DNA from: Pyrenula massariospora
Taxonomy: Eukaryota; Ascomycota; Eurotiomycetes; Pyrenulales; Pyrenulaceae
Assembly (NCBI GenBank): GCA_021030905.1
Contig: JAGFMI010000001.1
Coordinates: forward strand, 992,001 to 1,056,000
Length of the DNA stretch: 64,000 nucleotides
Direction: 5' to 3'
Each line of letters starts with the position of its first letter. Positions within the stretch are counted from its first letter, which is position 1. The translations under genes were made by a program, and so were the position numbers. Under the pieces are notes generated by a model. The model ran no database searches. It had not been told where the DNA came from and saw only the letters and a program-made list of their open reading frames with translations. Positions 44,720-57,169 of the stretch are shown here, piece by piece.

Positions 44720-45395
44720 TAAATTCGGACGATTGTAAGAAGGCAACGAACCGCCTTTGCTAGGACTGATACAAGGAAGAGGATCCGGAGTACCCAGGCA
44801 GCTAAACAGCTTGCAATAGAGCAGATGTGTTCAAAGTATCTAATCGGGGCTTATTCAAGAGAGCAAGCTAGGAGCATTATGCGCACGAGGAAGTTGGAGT
44901 GGAGCAATATTCTGGAGATGTGTTGAACCAGGATATCTTTGAGAATAAGAGGCTTGCGATTTCTAGTAGACTGTGGCTCCATATCCCAAGGTTTACGTAC
45001 TGAATACTGCAAACTCTTTCAAAAAGACCTGGTAGACAATGTCCCCTAGAATGAGCCCACTATCCAAATTCCGATGCGCTAACAAAGTCTGTTCATTCGA
45101 AAACTTGCCTCCATTTATATTTCCTTGGTCGATTGGCCACCGCCTTACATTGATATCAGTGGGCTCCATGTCTAGCTGTCCATTTCCGACGAAACCATAG
45201 CAAATTATTATGCACAGACCTATCTCCCGCTCTTCACAGGTATAAATCTTGCAGTACAACCCGAACTAGAGTACATTGTACTGTCGCCTATCAAGAGGAT
45301 ATCGGCCTCTCGTTGCCCCTTGAAAAAATGCAGCCACGGTCCGGCCCAATTACTCAAGACTAAATATGCTGTCGGTTCCAAGTCTGTCATAACAC
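44720..45395. other. Gene-poor
   Basis: A minus-strand frame at 44993-45259 and another at 45220-45492 (overlapping the tRNA-like sequence) are open but unrecognised. No gene is called. Confidence 0.35.
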
Positions 45396-45477
45396 GATGG
45401 CGTGACCGAGTGGTTAAGGGACCGGGGTTGGAACCCTGGGTGGTTCGCCAACGTAGATTCGAAACCTGCCGCCATCG
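45396..45477 (+). tRNA. tRNA-Ser-like sequence, probable anticodon GGA, possibly a pseudogene
   Basis: Eighty-two bases with a perfect 7-bp acceptor stem (GATGGCG / CGCCATC), an A-box-like TGACCGAGTGGTTAAGG and a B-box-like GATTCGAAACC. An extra arm pairs GGTGG with CGCCA-type bases, as in type II tRNAs, and a run of five T follows at 45482. If the loop is TTGGAAC the anticodon is GGA (Ser). The D stem has a mismatch (10-25), the anticodon stem has a G-G mismatch (28-42) and the T stem has one mismatch, so it may be a decaying copy or the head of a tRNA-derived SINE. Confidence 0.58.
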
Positions 45478-47741
45478 ACTCGTTTTTGGCATTTCCTGGT
45501 CTTCTTACGCTCTAGGTTCGAACCTGCCCACCGTTATCCTATTTTCATTTTCCTCCTGGTCTTCTATTTTCCACATAATGGCATGATCATGACATTGTCC
45601 TTCCATATTCAATCAATTTTTAGCCAATTTTCTCCTTTCTCAAGGACCGAGAACAGAAGAATTTACTAGACGTCTCTCATCGTGGATCGAACGGCACTAT
45701 CAGGGCGTCCAATGGCCGTCAGGACAGGATCGCTCATGAAAGGGAGGTACGGGGCAGGACGTGGTTGCTATAAAATGTACGGAATCTTGGACCGCATGGT
45801 CTGGCTTGGCATCTTCAAGACTGGGAACGACCCACCAAGGTACCTATGGAGACGAAAGATTCAGCAAAACGGTCCCACGTCACAGTTTGAGAGCGATGTG
45901 CTACAAATCTCGACAGCAGCGGTTGGAAGCTTCTAAGGGGGAAAAATCACCACTAGTCCAGGTCCAGGCGTTAGGGGTTGCACTGCATCGAGCGAACTCG
46001 AGAAATTCCTCGCTAGTACATCTCCAAAAACTACGATGAACACGAGCTTTCTGGGAATCGACCCTGGGATGAATAGCGTTCGATAGAGCATTCTGCCCAT
46101 GCCCGTCTTTTAGCTCTTAATGCTAAAACTGAGCCTCAGGATACCTTGACACCAACAAGCATGACTTGCAGTAACAGCATATATCCCGAACGGTGCATTG
46201 GAATACGCCTTTTCTTGCCGAGTTCTGTTGATGTAATGCTCTATATCTCTGTCAGATGCGCGCGGAGAAGGTGTCATTGAAACAGGATTAGCCACAGTGA
46301 CACCGTGAGCGAGTTGCAGTGCAACGACAGTTGGATGCGAAGATAAGAATCAGTCCATATTGTCATTCTACGATATCTCATGATGTTGTGCCCTGTTCTA
46401 GGACTCAGAAACACGTACTCGTACGAGGGAGACCTCCACCAAGGTATTTCCTTTGCAATATGGCACAGCTGACTGATCTTGTCCCCCAAGAAACACTGAT
46501 GTACCTTCAATCCACATCCAAAACAACCCTAAATTTAGCTGACACGATCTAGTTGCGCCATTATTACAACAGTAGATACAGCCATTTCAGGCTCACCGCC
46601 CAACCACTGAGCCAACGGCAGAAGTAGAGCCGCGTTTCTCATCTTCCTCTCTTTCTCCTCTTGCAAGCACCAAGGCCATCGAGTGCCCGATTTCTGCTTG
46701 ATCTTCGCCCTTTTAGAATTGTTGCATGTTCAAAGCATAGCCATGGTAATAAGGTTTGTTATAAAGCGAAGAAGAACTTTATGCTTGAAGCTAGGCTGCT
46801 GAAGTTCCTCTATGTTAAACCAGGTTTGACTGTCGACCTTGGCGGGCTCGAAACCAACCTTTTGTTGATAGTATGCCGGCTCTGAGATATGATCAAGGAG
46901 GGCTTGGTAGACGAAAACGGCGCTGCGTGTTCTCGAGCTCGAGGGGGTGATCATTACTTCTAAGTCGGTGCCTTCTTCATCTTTAAGCGGAGATGCTTTG
47001 GTAGATATGCAGATGTGTTCTTCTTACCGCAGTACTGTGTGAAGCTTACAACATCAGCCGCTGGTAAGGGGATGCGTTGCCCCAAAGGATTGGTACGTAG
47101 AGTTTCATCAATGGACCGTTCAAGTACACTGTGACAAGTCGGCGTTTAGGTCATCGAAAAGCGTTCGAAATCAAGTGATTTTCAGCTATACATGCCACTG
47201 ATATGAATACATTTTTAATTAACCACGAGATGCCTAAAATCTTCTTCGATTGTGTACATCCCTGCGGACCTATCGATCACAGAAGCAGAAAAGAGATTTG
47301 CGCGCTTACATTTTGAGAACTGAGAAATGGTCGACAACGGGAAACAAAGCACCGAAGGCGGAGAGAGCTTACTTCTAAGTGCCTGTGCGGTTATGATGAG
47401 CGCAACATTGGATCACGCAAAATTGGATCTTCTCAGTTGCCTTTTTGTTCCAAATCTCGGTTATTGCAATGGCGTCGACCGTGCTACATCGGATAGGTCA
47501 GTCGCTGACCACCAGATTCTCGACGTCGCGTATTGAGCACATAGGGAAAGGTCTAAAACGCCTGATACCGGGTATCATTTACAGAAGATGAGCTAGGCTC
47601 AAAAACAGACCACGGGCTCTACACCAACACAAATACAAAGGGCACGAAAAAGAGCCCGCAAATCCATCAGACGCCAACCCGGGAGAAACAATTTGCATAT
47701 GCCTCAGTATTCCACCACGAAAGGCCGTTGCAGCCGTCAAG
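45478..47741. other. Gene-poor, about 2.3 kb
   Basis: A second GGTTCGAACC B-box-like string lies at 45512-45521, and the 12-base TCCTGGTCTTCT occurs twice (near 45496 and 45554). Minus-strand frames at 46274-46510 and 46730-46954 are open but unrecognised. Confidence 0.35.
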
Positions 47742-48791
47742 TCATCGAGGCTGGTCCGTAATCCATACAACTTCTTCATCGCTTTCCTCGCCTTCCGGCG
47801 TAGGTTCTCGTCTTGCCGAAACAGGTCGCCGCTTCGTCAGATGAGGCTTTGATCTGTATTCTTTGGACGAGTCGTAGTCGACACCTTTCTCCCTCAATGC
47901 TCGTCTGCGTTTTTTGGCCTTTCGTTTTTCCTTTTTGGTGAGAGGTTTCTGGCGCTTGGCGGCTTCTAGAGGCTGCGAATCACCTTGCGCAGATTGTGCT
48001 GAATTGACTCCGGCTGCGGTGGTGGCATCATGATCCAGCTGATTCGCCGTATCGAAGTTACGTTTGCCAGACGAAATCGATTTGCATTGCCAGCCTTCGA
48101 TAGTCTCGCGATTCTGTTTCATGAATGTCAAAATGCCTTTCCTTCGGGCCGCCATGACTGCATAGTCGTTTTTCATTGAAGTGATGACAGACTGCAGGTT
48201 GCTCTCTCCTCGTAGCTCAGATTGAATACCCGAGAAAATCTGGTCACGATCCTTCTGCGCATCATCATGACTCTGTTGAGCAGCGGCGATCATGCCCTGC
48301 ATGATGTCCGCATCGCGTGTCAACGCTGCCATAGTCGATTCGTTCTCTGCTTCGAGCCGTGCAGCCCTCTCCTTCGCTAGCAAGTTTCGGAAATTATCCA
48401 CGATTCTTTCCTTCCCGCTTTCTTGGCGATTTGCTCTGTCAATTAGCGTTTGGACCACGTATTTGACATGGTCAAAAAGCGTATCAATTGCCGCGACTGG
48501 TATCTGGCCAGAGCCATGATGTTCCGCCAAGGTGAGAACTTTTCCGAGGTGCTCCTCGAGTTTCGCGAAGCAATCCTCAAATTTGGGCAGCTTGGCGGGG
48601 TTTGATGGTTCCAGGCGTGGCCAGGGAGCAGTGGACCTCGTCCAGGATAGAACTTCCGCTGCGTTGTAGCAGCGTTGTAGACAGAAAGCAGAAACAGTTT
48701 CGATAAGTTGGTCGAGCAGATGATCTTTGATACCCGGATGTCTGAGCTCAGCAGCGTTGATCCAGCTCTGGCTACCAAATTGCGTGGTCAT
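47742..48791 (-). CDS. Unnamed coiled-coil family protein, member 1 of 3
   Basis: About 349 residues from the Met at 48791 (MTTQFGSQSW); the open frame extends upstream to 49088, but that part looks like UTR. The N-terminal domain has ELRHPGIKDHLLDQLIETVS, a CYN..EVLSW segment, TAPWPRLEPS, then KLEEHLGKVLTLAEHHGSG and IPVAAIDTLFDHVKYV. A long helical region and a lysine-rich stretch (KKEKRKAKKRRRALREKG), probably nuclear-targeting, follow, and the C-terminus is acidic. The same order of motifs occurs in the genes at 59531 and 61199. I do not recognise the family and give no function. Confidence 0.75.
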   Translation of the reverse strand: MTTQFGSQSWINAAELRHPGIKDHLLDQLIETVSAFCLQRCYNAAEVLSWTRSTAPWPRLEPSNPAKLPKFEDCFAKLEEHLGKVLTLAEHHGSGQIPVAAIDTLFDHVKYVVQTLIDRANRQESGKERIVDNFRNLLAKERAARLEAENESTMAALTRDADIMQGMIAAAQQSHDDAQKDRDQIFSGIQSELRGESNLQSVITSMKNDYAVMAARRKGILTFMKQNRETIEGWQCKSISSGKRNFDTANQLDHDATTAAGVNSAQSAQGDSQPLEAAKRQKPLTKKEKRKAKKRRRALREKGVDYDSSKEYRSKPHLTKRRPVSARREPTPEGEESDEEVVWITDQPR

Positions 48792-51700
48792 CGTTTCAGT
48801 CTTTAAGGCACAAACGGGGAAGCATCTGGTTCGATGAGTGGCTGCTGTGTAAATGTAGAGGATTAAGAGATTCGAAAAGGTGCTTTTTCTTCTAGACAGA
48901 GTGACGTAAGTTGATGAATTATCTGTGTCATTGGTATGGATCTTTAACAAGGGCCTTAGCTGGCTGCGGCGTCTTTCATTCGCCTCAGGGAGTCGCGTCT
49001 CGGCGCGTCTCAGACTTGGCAGTTCGGCGGACCTGCCCCTTAATGTTACCCCTTTTCTTGAGGCCAAGCCCTGGAAAACCAGGAACATAGAGTTGGCAAG
49101 AGAAGAGAAGGACTTTTCGTAACGACTGTAGATGAAGTTCTGCAGACATCCAAGAGTTCCATAATATTAGCGAATTCTATTTCATCCTCATTGATGTATG
49201 CGCTACTTTGTTTTGTCGATATAAAATATGTCAGACCCGCTTAGCTGAAGGGACAACCATAGGTTTGCCGCTACAAACTCCACAACAGTGACCATTCCGT
49301 CCTAGGTGCCCTGATGATTCGATTATGATTAAAATATGATGTCAATCGTTCTCTATCTAACAATAAATACGCGGCCCTAAGGACTAAAAGGATGCAAAGA
49401 TCCTGCCATTGATTTAGTGTCTAGATCTGACAGTTTCCGTCACGTACGGGTCTCAAGAGATTTCCCGACCATAGAGATTAACTTGTGAGCGGTGTCTACT
49501 ACTTTTTGAAGCATGTTTCATAGCATTCCTATCGACTTCTCTACGTTTCTTTCAGTACTTGCTCTAGTTCACACGCGTTACGGCCTTCCTCAAATTTCAC
49601 TGGCTGGAGGATATGGCATCTGCCCCTTAGCAAGGGCGAAAACTATCTGACGCCATCCAACAGTGTGGTGGCGTCATGTGGGTCAGCGTCAATAATTAAA
49701 CACGACATCCTTCAGCTGAACTTTGTATTCCGTGCAATATAATTTGAAGCTTCTAGGAGGATGTTAAGCATTTTGATGCTGGTGTCCGTACTAAATCCAG
49801 TCTTTGGTCTGATGGTTTCTGGTTACTAGAAAATGCTTCAGACACCGAACTAGCAGCTCGAGCATTCATCTTTTGAAAGTCAGCCGAACAATCTATCTAG
49901 TAAGTAGAAGGTATGATATTCTCTTCATTTGTGCTTCACACGAATACCCTGATGAAGAGAAGCCTCTTTTCAAGTATTGGAAAAACACACTTTAGCCTAG
50001 TTTTCATGCATCAAATTCTCTCCTCGATCTTCAAAACACGTTTCGCTTTCCTCAATTTTATTCGACAAAGAGTTCTAGGCGGATCCAGTGGAAGTTGAAA
50101 GAAGCTACCGAGAAAAGTGCAGCCTTCGAGACCTCTTGCCCTTATCCGCTAAAGGTGCAACCAAAGTACCTTGGAGCGTGAGCCTTGCATGGTCTTGAGT
50201 AGGACTCGGACAACGAAACGTGATCTGAACATCCCGCATGCAGAAATGCTTCTCGGAGGGCGCAATCTCTTTTTGATTGCAACACGAGCATGCGATTACA
50301 CGATTCGACTTCGCATCGGCAACGCGAGTGGAGGAAGGTAGGACAACTTACTACTTGGAAGCATCTTCCGTGTGGATTCTCATCAAGTACACGTCTCCAT
50401 TCGTTGCCTCTCAAACAGTCGAAAAGGTCGGATGGCGATCGACGGAGCGCTTTAGGGTTTGATCAGCAGAACGAAGGCCCATCTGGAACATTTGGGGGCC
50501 AACCCTCAAAAGAAGTTTGTACTCCGAACTAAGTTAGCATCGTGAGGTCAGCTTAGCTCAAATTTTTGTCACAGTCTACGGCTTACATGGCCATAGCAAA
50601 TGTTGAATCTATGAACCGATCGCCAGCTACGAGGCTACCACGTGACGGTGTTGTGGATGAGTTTGATCGTATCTCTCTCCGACTGAACAAGGCTGTATCC
50701 ACACACCAGTGTACAGCTCGTGACCAGCATGCTGTAGGGCACAGGACGACAAATCGACGCAAGCACATGCAAGACTAGCACAAATGGCTCCAAAGCCCAG
50801 CGAAAATATCGTCAGGAATGGGCTAAATGTGGAGACCATTCACACCAGTACCATCCTCGCGCTAGATGATTTTCTCTCCCGCACAGCTTACCAGCAGTAT
50901 TCAGACAATCTCTAGAACCTGCAATCCGACCCCATACGTACTTCTTTCGCATTATGCGACCCATGTGCGCCGATACTACCCACTTCGGTTTGCATGCATG
51001 ATCTGGTTCACCCGACCTATCAAGATGGTCCATCGGACTGGTCCTCATGTATTGAGCGGGCAGTTGTGCGCAAATTTTGGCTAGCCATGTCAACAGCTCC
51101 CCGAGAACGGCAGACCCAAAGAGGCTTGAAGTGGACCAAGATCCGATCTCTTGGCGTTATTGTGGTACCGAGGTCTCTGTTGCAAGTGCTCGAACGCTCA
51201 TCTGGCATCATCTCTGTGCATTTTCTCACCTCTGCTTGCCTGAGATGTGATTGACATGTCACTAACTTTGAGAATATCACTGAAGTCAATCCCCTACTTT
51301 GAGATCTCCCCATCGGGCTCGGCGATGACAACCGAAGCGAGACAGTCTGCACGACCCACCACATCTCGGAATGATGCAGTAAGCCTAGGAGCTTCCCCGC
51401 AAAGACAAATTTACGCCTCCCACGGATGGTTGCGAGTGGATGGCAGTGGTCAACGTGCGAGATCCCCTAGCCCCTCGTCGCGATGCTTTTCAGGATCAGG
51501 GGCAGACCGAGCCATGTCTTGGCTGTCCCGGCCCCGGAATATGCAGACAGCGGGAAGGAGCATCTGCGGCTGAACGAGAGTGCCACGGCCCAGATATCTG
51601 ACGCCTTCGTGGCCCGAATGGGTGGCAGCTTAGACCTCAGACTCGGCTTCGGATTTTAGCGACATCGTTACGAAAACCTCTCAGCGGTAGGCAAAGGTCT

Positions 51701-53128
51701 AGACATATATCACTCGCGTAGAAAAGTTGTCAAAGGGAAGGCCTGGGGCATGGCCGTTGAGAATCTCATCTTAGACAAGCGTGAGCCGCCATCGGGGTAT
51801 CGGGGACCTCCAGGAAGTAGCGTCCAGTACATCGGGGACCCTTTGAAGCTGACGTTCGGCATGTCGGGGACTTTGTTTCAATAACATCTAGTGTTTTAGC
51901 TGCGTTGTTGTTACGGACCGGAATCTTCAAATCTCTAACAGAAAAAGGCACCTTCCCAGAGTGCTTTTCATACAGGCTGCGTCCTACCGGTCATCGGCTG
52001 CAGACAGCACGCCACCTTCACAGGCGGCTCGTAGAACAGTGTCGACGATTGGATCAGCGTTTCTTTTTGCTACACTATTCCGCTTGTTTTCCTTTACTGC
52101 CCTGATCCGCTTCAGGTACTTGCAGTTCTCTCCCCGCTGCTAGCCCCGGAGGCTTGGCAAAGCCCTTCTGCCAAGTCTGGGCTAGCCAGGACCCTACGAT
52201 TCTCAGTCCCACTACACTCCAAGCCCGCATCAGGTACGTAAAACTTGGACCAATCCCGTCTCGGTATCTGGAAAGTCTCATTGCACGTCGTGTACGCTCA
52301 CTTATGCCTATTTCAGCCCTGCTACTGCTGTTCGCTTAGTGGCCTGGTTCGATCAACTGCTTCGACTACAGCATCTACTCCATCCTCGGTTCGGTGAAGC
52401 ATAGCGCATCTGCCGTTCACTCGGGCAGCTTCGCCCCTACATCGTTTGATCTTGTGCGCTAGAAGTAAGCGCTCAGGTCGATGAAGAGAAGCAAAAATTC
52501 GTTGGATCTTGTGCGACAGCGGAACCCGGAAGGATTGATCACGGCCCGGCAGACATTCTATGGGACCATTTTATAAGGGCTAATCTGTCGGTGCTTCATG
52601 ACGTGGAGATCTCTTCGGCGATCAAATATGAGTAGATACTCGCCTACGACCAAGACAATTAACCCGCAAAAGTTCTGCGACACTGTCGACTTTCATACTT
52701 GGCCCCATCGAAAGACCCTGATGGACCGATCTGGAGCATCAAAGCGGTTGTCTTAGTCGGCGTACCTGCCGGCACGATCTCTCTTTGCAGGCGGCTCGGT
52801 TTGAGTAGTGCCATTTAGCAGATTTTCAATTCCGTGGTGGACAAGTTCTACATACCTTACTGCCGGACTCAAGGTAAGAAAGAGGGTGGGTGAAGGATTT
52901 TAGTGCTTGAAGCTGCTCGAGCTATCTTCCCGTCATCTCGTATTCAAGGTAGGATGCATGATTGATATCCCGATGAAAAGGTCCATCTTCAGGTATATAA
53001 AGGACCATTGTTCCCCTGAGAAGACTGTCCTTTATCACCAGCCTTCGCTCTCTCTCACTCTCTTTCGCTCAGAAGATCAAGCCATTCAAAGCCATCTTTC
53101 AGTCAAACCAATCAGCAGATCAACCATC
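48792..53128. other. Long gene-poor stretch, about 4.3 kb
   Basis: Only short frames on both strands (for example 50142-50414, 50812-51093, 51020-51364 and 51247-51573). None shows a domain, splice-joined continuation or signal peptide. Base composition is ordinary, so this is not a RIP island like 2961-3530. It could hold strongly decayed genes. Confidence 0.35.
52994..53001 (+). promoter_or_regulatory. TATA box of the 8-Cys secreted-protein gene
   Basis: TATATAAA about 130 bases before the start codon at 53129, followed by a pyrimidine-rich leader (CTCTCTCTCACTCTC). Confidence 0.65.
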
Positions 53129-53568
53129 ATGCAATTCACAACGATCCTTTTCGTTGCCTTCATGGCCATGGGAGCAATTGCCATCCCCAACCCAGACCCT
53201 CAGGACACCCAGCTCACACCAGCTGATATCACCCCCCTCACCCCCAACGCTATCAGCCCTGACGCCCAGCCTAAGAACTGCGGTGGTGGAGGGTTCCCCC
53301 CTCGCGCAGCAGGAAGCAACTGTGGCAGCAACACAGGAGTATATACCTGTTCCTTGGATTGCCAGAAGATTGTACGTCCCCCGCCTTATTGACCGTAGTC
53401 AGATAGTGAAAGTTGACGATGTCAATTCATTCCGCGATTTTCTTGCTAACGCATATCTCTCGGCAGCTCACTTGCAACCCCAACACTGACAAGTGGATCG
53501 TCGTCGCAAAATGCGGCGGTGCGACGAACTGCCGGTACGCCAGTGCTATTGACCCGGTCTGCAAATAG
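53129..53568 (+). CDS. Small secreted protein with eight cysteines, effector-like
   Basis: Two exons, 53129-53371 and 53467-53568, joined by a 95-nt intron (GTACGT..GGCAG), give 114 residues. The start is fixed by a signal peptide (MQFTTILFVAFMAMGAIAIP). A Pro/Asp/Thr-rich propeptide-like stretch follows, then eight cysteines in KNCGG, SNCGS, YTCSL, DCQKI, LTCNP, AKCGG, TNCRY and PVCK contexts. A short, secreted, Cys-rich protein in a gene-poor region with a strong TATA promoter is the profile of fungal effector or hydrophobin-like proteins. The spacing lacks the CC doublets of hydrophobins. Function unknown. Confidence 0.82.
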
Positions 53569-54360
53569 ATCCGAGCCGAAAAGCTTGAGGGAGGAGTGGG
53601 TTGCGGTGGGATCTTTGTCAACCTCATATCCCATACCATCATCCATCTCTCAAGGATGGGAGGATGTCGATTCCCGCAGAAATGGCTGGCTTGTACTAAC
53701 CAGACATCCATTTCACCGGGGGACGGGTTGTAGAACGCTTTTCATTTCTTGAACTTGAGAAAACCCCAGCGCTCTCCGCTCAGGACGTTCAACTCACTCA
53801 TTTTGGCCGCCTCAGGCCGCCGGAATTCGCAGCGGTCGAACCGTTTCTCGTTCTATTAGGTATCTTTTGCAGATCTGCAGGACACTCATTTTCGCAAATC
53901 AATGGCCATTGTTTGCTCTTGATCCATATGTCTGCTCTCGTTGATGAATGATGCGGTTCCCCGACATATGCTCTTTTTAATTAAGCGCATCACTCTCCCA
54001 GGCCTTTGCTCGTGCGCAGATTCAACACGTGAAATAGTAGGCTTTCTACACTCGTAGACGGGGCCCAGCTGCTCGTTAGCGATGGAGTTGCTTTGTCCCA
54101 AAATTCCTACCTTTCTGATCCTGATCCTATCATTTGAGCGAGTCGGACGTGCAAGGAGCCGCCCAGTCGCGAGGAAACAATAGGCTTGAGAAATCAAAGC
54201 TAGTTACGGAAGGCTCAGCGGTCCACCGACACGGCATGTTCTCTAAGACGTCTCAATTTTAGCTGCGGCTAGATATTCACAAGTACACATCGTTCTGCTC
54301 TATCCAAGACCAAATATGTATCAGCTATCTTACCCTGAAAATCATCTCGTCCCACACTCT
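53569..54360. other. Intergenic
   Basis: No gene seen. A minus-strand frame at 53886-54197 is unsupported. Confidence 0.4.
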
Positions 54361-56373
54361 CTACCAATGCATGCCCTTCCACAGCCCCTTCTCATCCCAC
54401 ACCCCAACCCGTCCATACCTCCCCGTCTCACTACTCTTCAACCACGCAAAGCGAAAGAACTCCGGCTCCTCCTCCCCCCCCTCGTCGCCATTCGCCCTCC
54501 CCAGTCCCCTCGGCAGCGTCACCCCCGTCTCATCCCAATAAAGACTCTCATCAATATACCCCTTCCACCGCTCCACATCATTAACCAAAATACTCACCCC
54601 ATCCACCCCGTACTCCTCGCGCGGCATCTCCCCCCACGAGAACGTGATATTCCTGGCGTCGGGCCCCACCACCGCCGTGACATTGGGCGATGTCGCGCCC
54701 CACCAGCTCCCACCGCGGCCGTCGCCCGCCTCGCCGAGGGCGGCGGGCGTCTGCACGATGGATGAGAAGCCCCAGCGCGCGACGCCGTTGATGAAGAGAC
54801 CGAGCAGTAGGCCCTGATACAACAAGCCAGGACGAGTCTGCAGGGCGGTCCCGGGCATGAGGAGGATGGCGAGGATGTAGTGGTGGATGCGGAGACGGAG
54901 CCCGGGGATCGTTGCAAGGATGCCAAGACCGGCGAGCATGGCAATGTACAGGCGAAGGTAGCGAGGGAGCAGGCCAGAAACTCGGAGAAAGTGGATTTGC
55001 CCGATTGCAATGGAAATAATTAGTACTAGAATAATGGCGAGGGCTAGAGGAGCACCAGGCTGAGATTTGAGGTCGTGAGGTGTAAGACGCTCGATGGGGA
55101 TGAGAGGCGCAAAAGTGTAGTTGTTGAGTGCACCGATGAATGCGAATCCAAGATATAGCACCGTCTTTTCGAACTGCGCCGTGAGACTAGTAAGTTGTGG
55201 GACAGCACAGTAGCGGTAAAGTATGTAAGCAACGAAGCTGGCTGGCAGTAGCCGTGAAAAAAGCGTGCTGATAAGCTCGAGCATATTAGAGTCATTTGGT
55301 GGGTCGGAGACTAAGCCAACATGGAGCGTTAGGATGTAGAAAGTGCTCCAAAAGAAAGTAGCTGGTGATGTGGTAAAAAGCGAGAGTACGACCAGGGTTA
55401 CAGCCGTGACTGCAAATAACGGCCAGCGTGAGTCAGTTGGACAGATCGTTTGAGATTTAGATAGATTCTGAAATGTATATGATCGAGGAAATGATGCAGG
55501 AAAAGCAGTACTCTGAATGCCGTGTTGCTTGCTCGAAGGATAGGTACTCTGAGATCCAACAAGTGTTGCGACTCCACATCCACCCTCGCCGTTTGAGATA
55601 ACGCCGGCGTGGATGGCAGACTGACAAATGAAGCTATCAGCGCGGTATATGGGTAAAGCGTCCGGATCCTCAGGGTCCGGGCCACCAATGACGACACCTT
55701 CATAAACAAGAGACTGGTTCCCGACATAGTATGGATCGAAGACCTGTACGGATTTGCAATTTGCGCTGCATTTGAAAGCCATGTTCGCTGCCGAGAATGG
55801 CCGACATTTATTGCCATTCAATCCACAGCCATTCCTGTCGCTCCTGCATTTCATAAGCATCTCAACGTGGAGTATGATTTAAAAGCCCTACCAGAAGCTT
55901 GCGCCACACCATAGATTTTGAGGCTTGCCATAACCCTTGATGTGCCCACCTGCTCTGTTATGCCGTAGCATAAGTGACCAAGCGAGAAACCAGCAGAAAT
56001 ATAAGAATAGTACAAGAAACATCTTGTGACGTCTTTTTGGCACAAATCTGTCCAACAGTCTGATCGGGGCTTCCTGTATCCGAGGGTAAAAAGGCTGGAT
56101 GCGCAATTGTCGTGGAGGACTAGGCCCTTTTATCCATTTCAGTATTGACCTTGAGCCTTGTCTGATGGGTACTGGTATCCATTTGTATCGAAATGATTTT
56201 GCAGATTCGCGCATCCATACTGGGACTGGGAGAGGATCATCGGTCTCGGAGGTTTGGGAGTCGGATCTGACGTGGAGGTTCCCATTTTGCGACTCGACGT
56301 CAGTCGCCTCGTCGTCGGTCAATGGAGGAACTTCCAACCTAGGCGTATTCTCGCCGCCCTGACTAGGCGCCAT
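54361..56373 (-). CDS. LCCL-domain polytopic membrane protein
   Basis: About 654 residues from two exons, 56373-55892 and 55843-54361, with a 48-nt intron (55891-55844, GTAGGG..GCAG). A polar cytosolic N-terminus is followed by one membrane span (FLVLFLYFCWFLAWSLM, about residues 118-134) and an LCCL domain. That domain has WCGASFW, NGCGLNGNKCRPF, FKCSANC and a later CQSAIHAGVISNGEGGCG. About eight further hydrophobic spans run from roughly residue 275 to 510, and a soluble W-rich C-terminal domain ends the protein. Fungal LCCL proteins of this form are conserved in filamentous ascomycetes. Their biochemical role is not known to me. Confidence 0.9.
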
Positions 56374-57169
56374 GTATTATTGTGAGCCTGTAATGAGCCG
56401 AGAATCGAGGCGCGAGCGAAGGCTATTCTTTGAAACCCGTGGCTGGCGCAGCCAAGATGACCCAAGAAATGAGTACTCAGTGATCAATATCTAATACAAG
56501 CAATGAAGCAGGGACAGGCGAGCAAAAGAAAGACGCGAATTCTATAGAAATACCTATACACTAGAAGTGAAGAAGCAGAATAGACAAACGATGGTCCGGT
56601 CACAGAGTTGGCGCCGTCTGCTGCTGATGCATGAGGCTGCGGGCTTCATCCTCCCGAGGTCCGGGCGAGGCTGAGACGGATTGGCGGGACCGAAGGACCA
56701 AAAAGCAAACTACGCCGCAAAGTTTGAGGGACAACCTTGGAGACCAATGCATCAAGTCTCTCGACACTTGGTATTAGACTTTCTCCGGTAAAGTCAAGAA
56801 CAAGAATGCGCTCCCCAGCCTGATACCATATCATGGCATTGTCGGCCATCTGAAGAATCGTCGGTCTGACCCCTGCAGTACTATGTAATAGCATGCAGGA
56901 TGTCGTTCTGTGGCCGACGCTCTCCGATTGGCGGGCTGAAGCATCGATTACCAGATAATCCTAATCGATAAGCCATCCATGAGCTGCTCCATTCGGCATA
57001 ACCGTTGCTTCCTACTACCCCAGGCTGACCGTCACCGTCTCTCAACAGTCCAGAAACTCCTCTGTCGTGCCTCAGTTGTGTCTGAACTTACCTTCGACGC
57101 AACCAGAAGATCCTCTTCCGCCGGACTACCAGGTAGACGTTTCTTCGACCTCGCGTTCTCTACGCTATC
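56374..57169. other. Divergent promoter region
   Basis: Between the minus-strand LCCL gene and the plus-strand aminotransferase gene. A minus-strand frame at 56646-56894 (82 codons, internal MADNAMIWYQAGERILVLDF) is protein-like but unrecognised and is not called. Confidence 0.4.

Noticed and set aside
48792-53128. Decayed transposon hypothesis for the gene-poor stretch
   Set aside because: No transposase or reverse-transcriptase motif, terminal repeat or AT-rich RIP composition could be seen on either strand.
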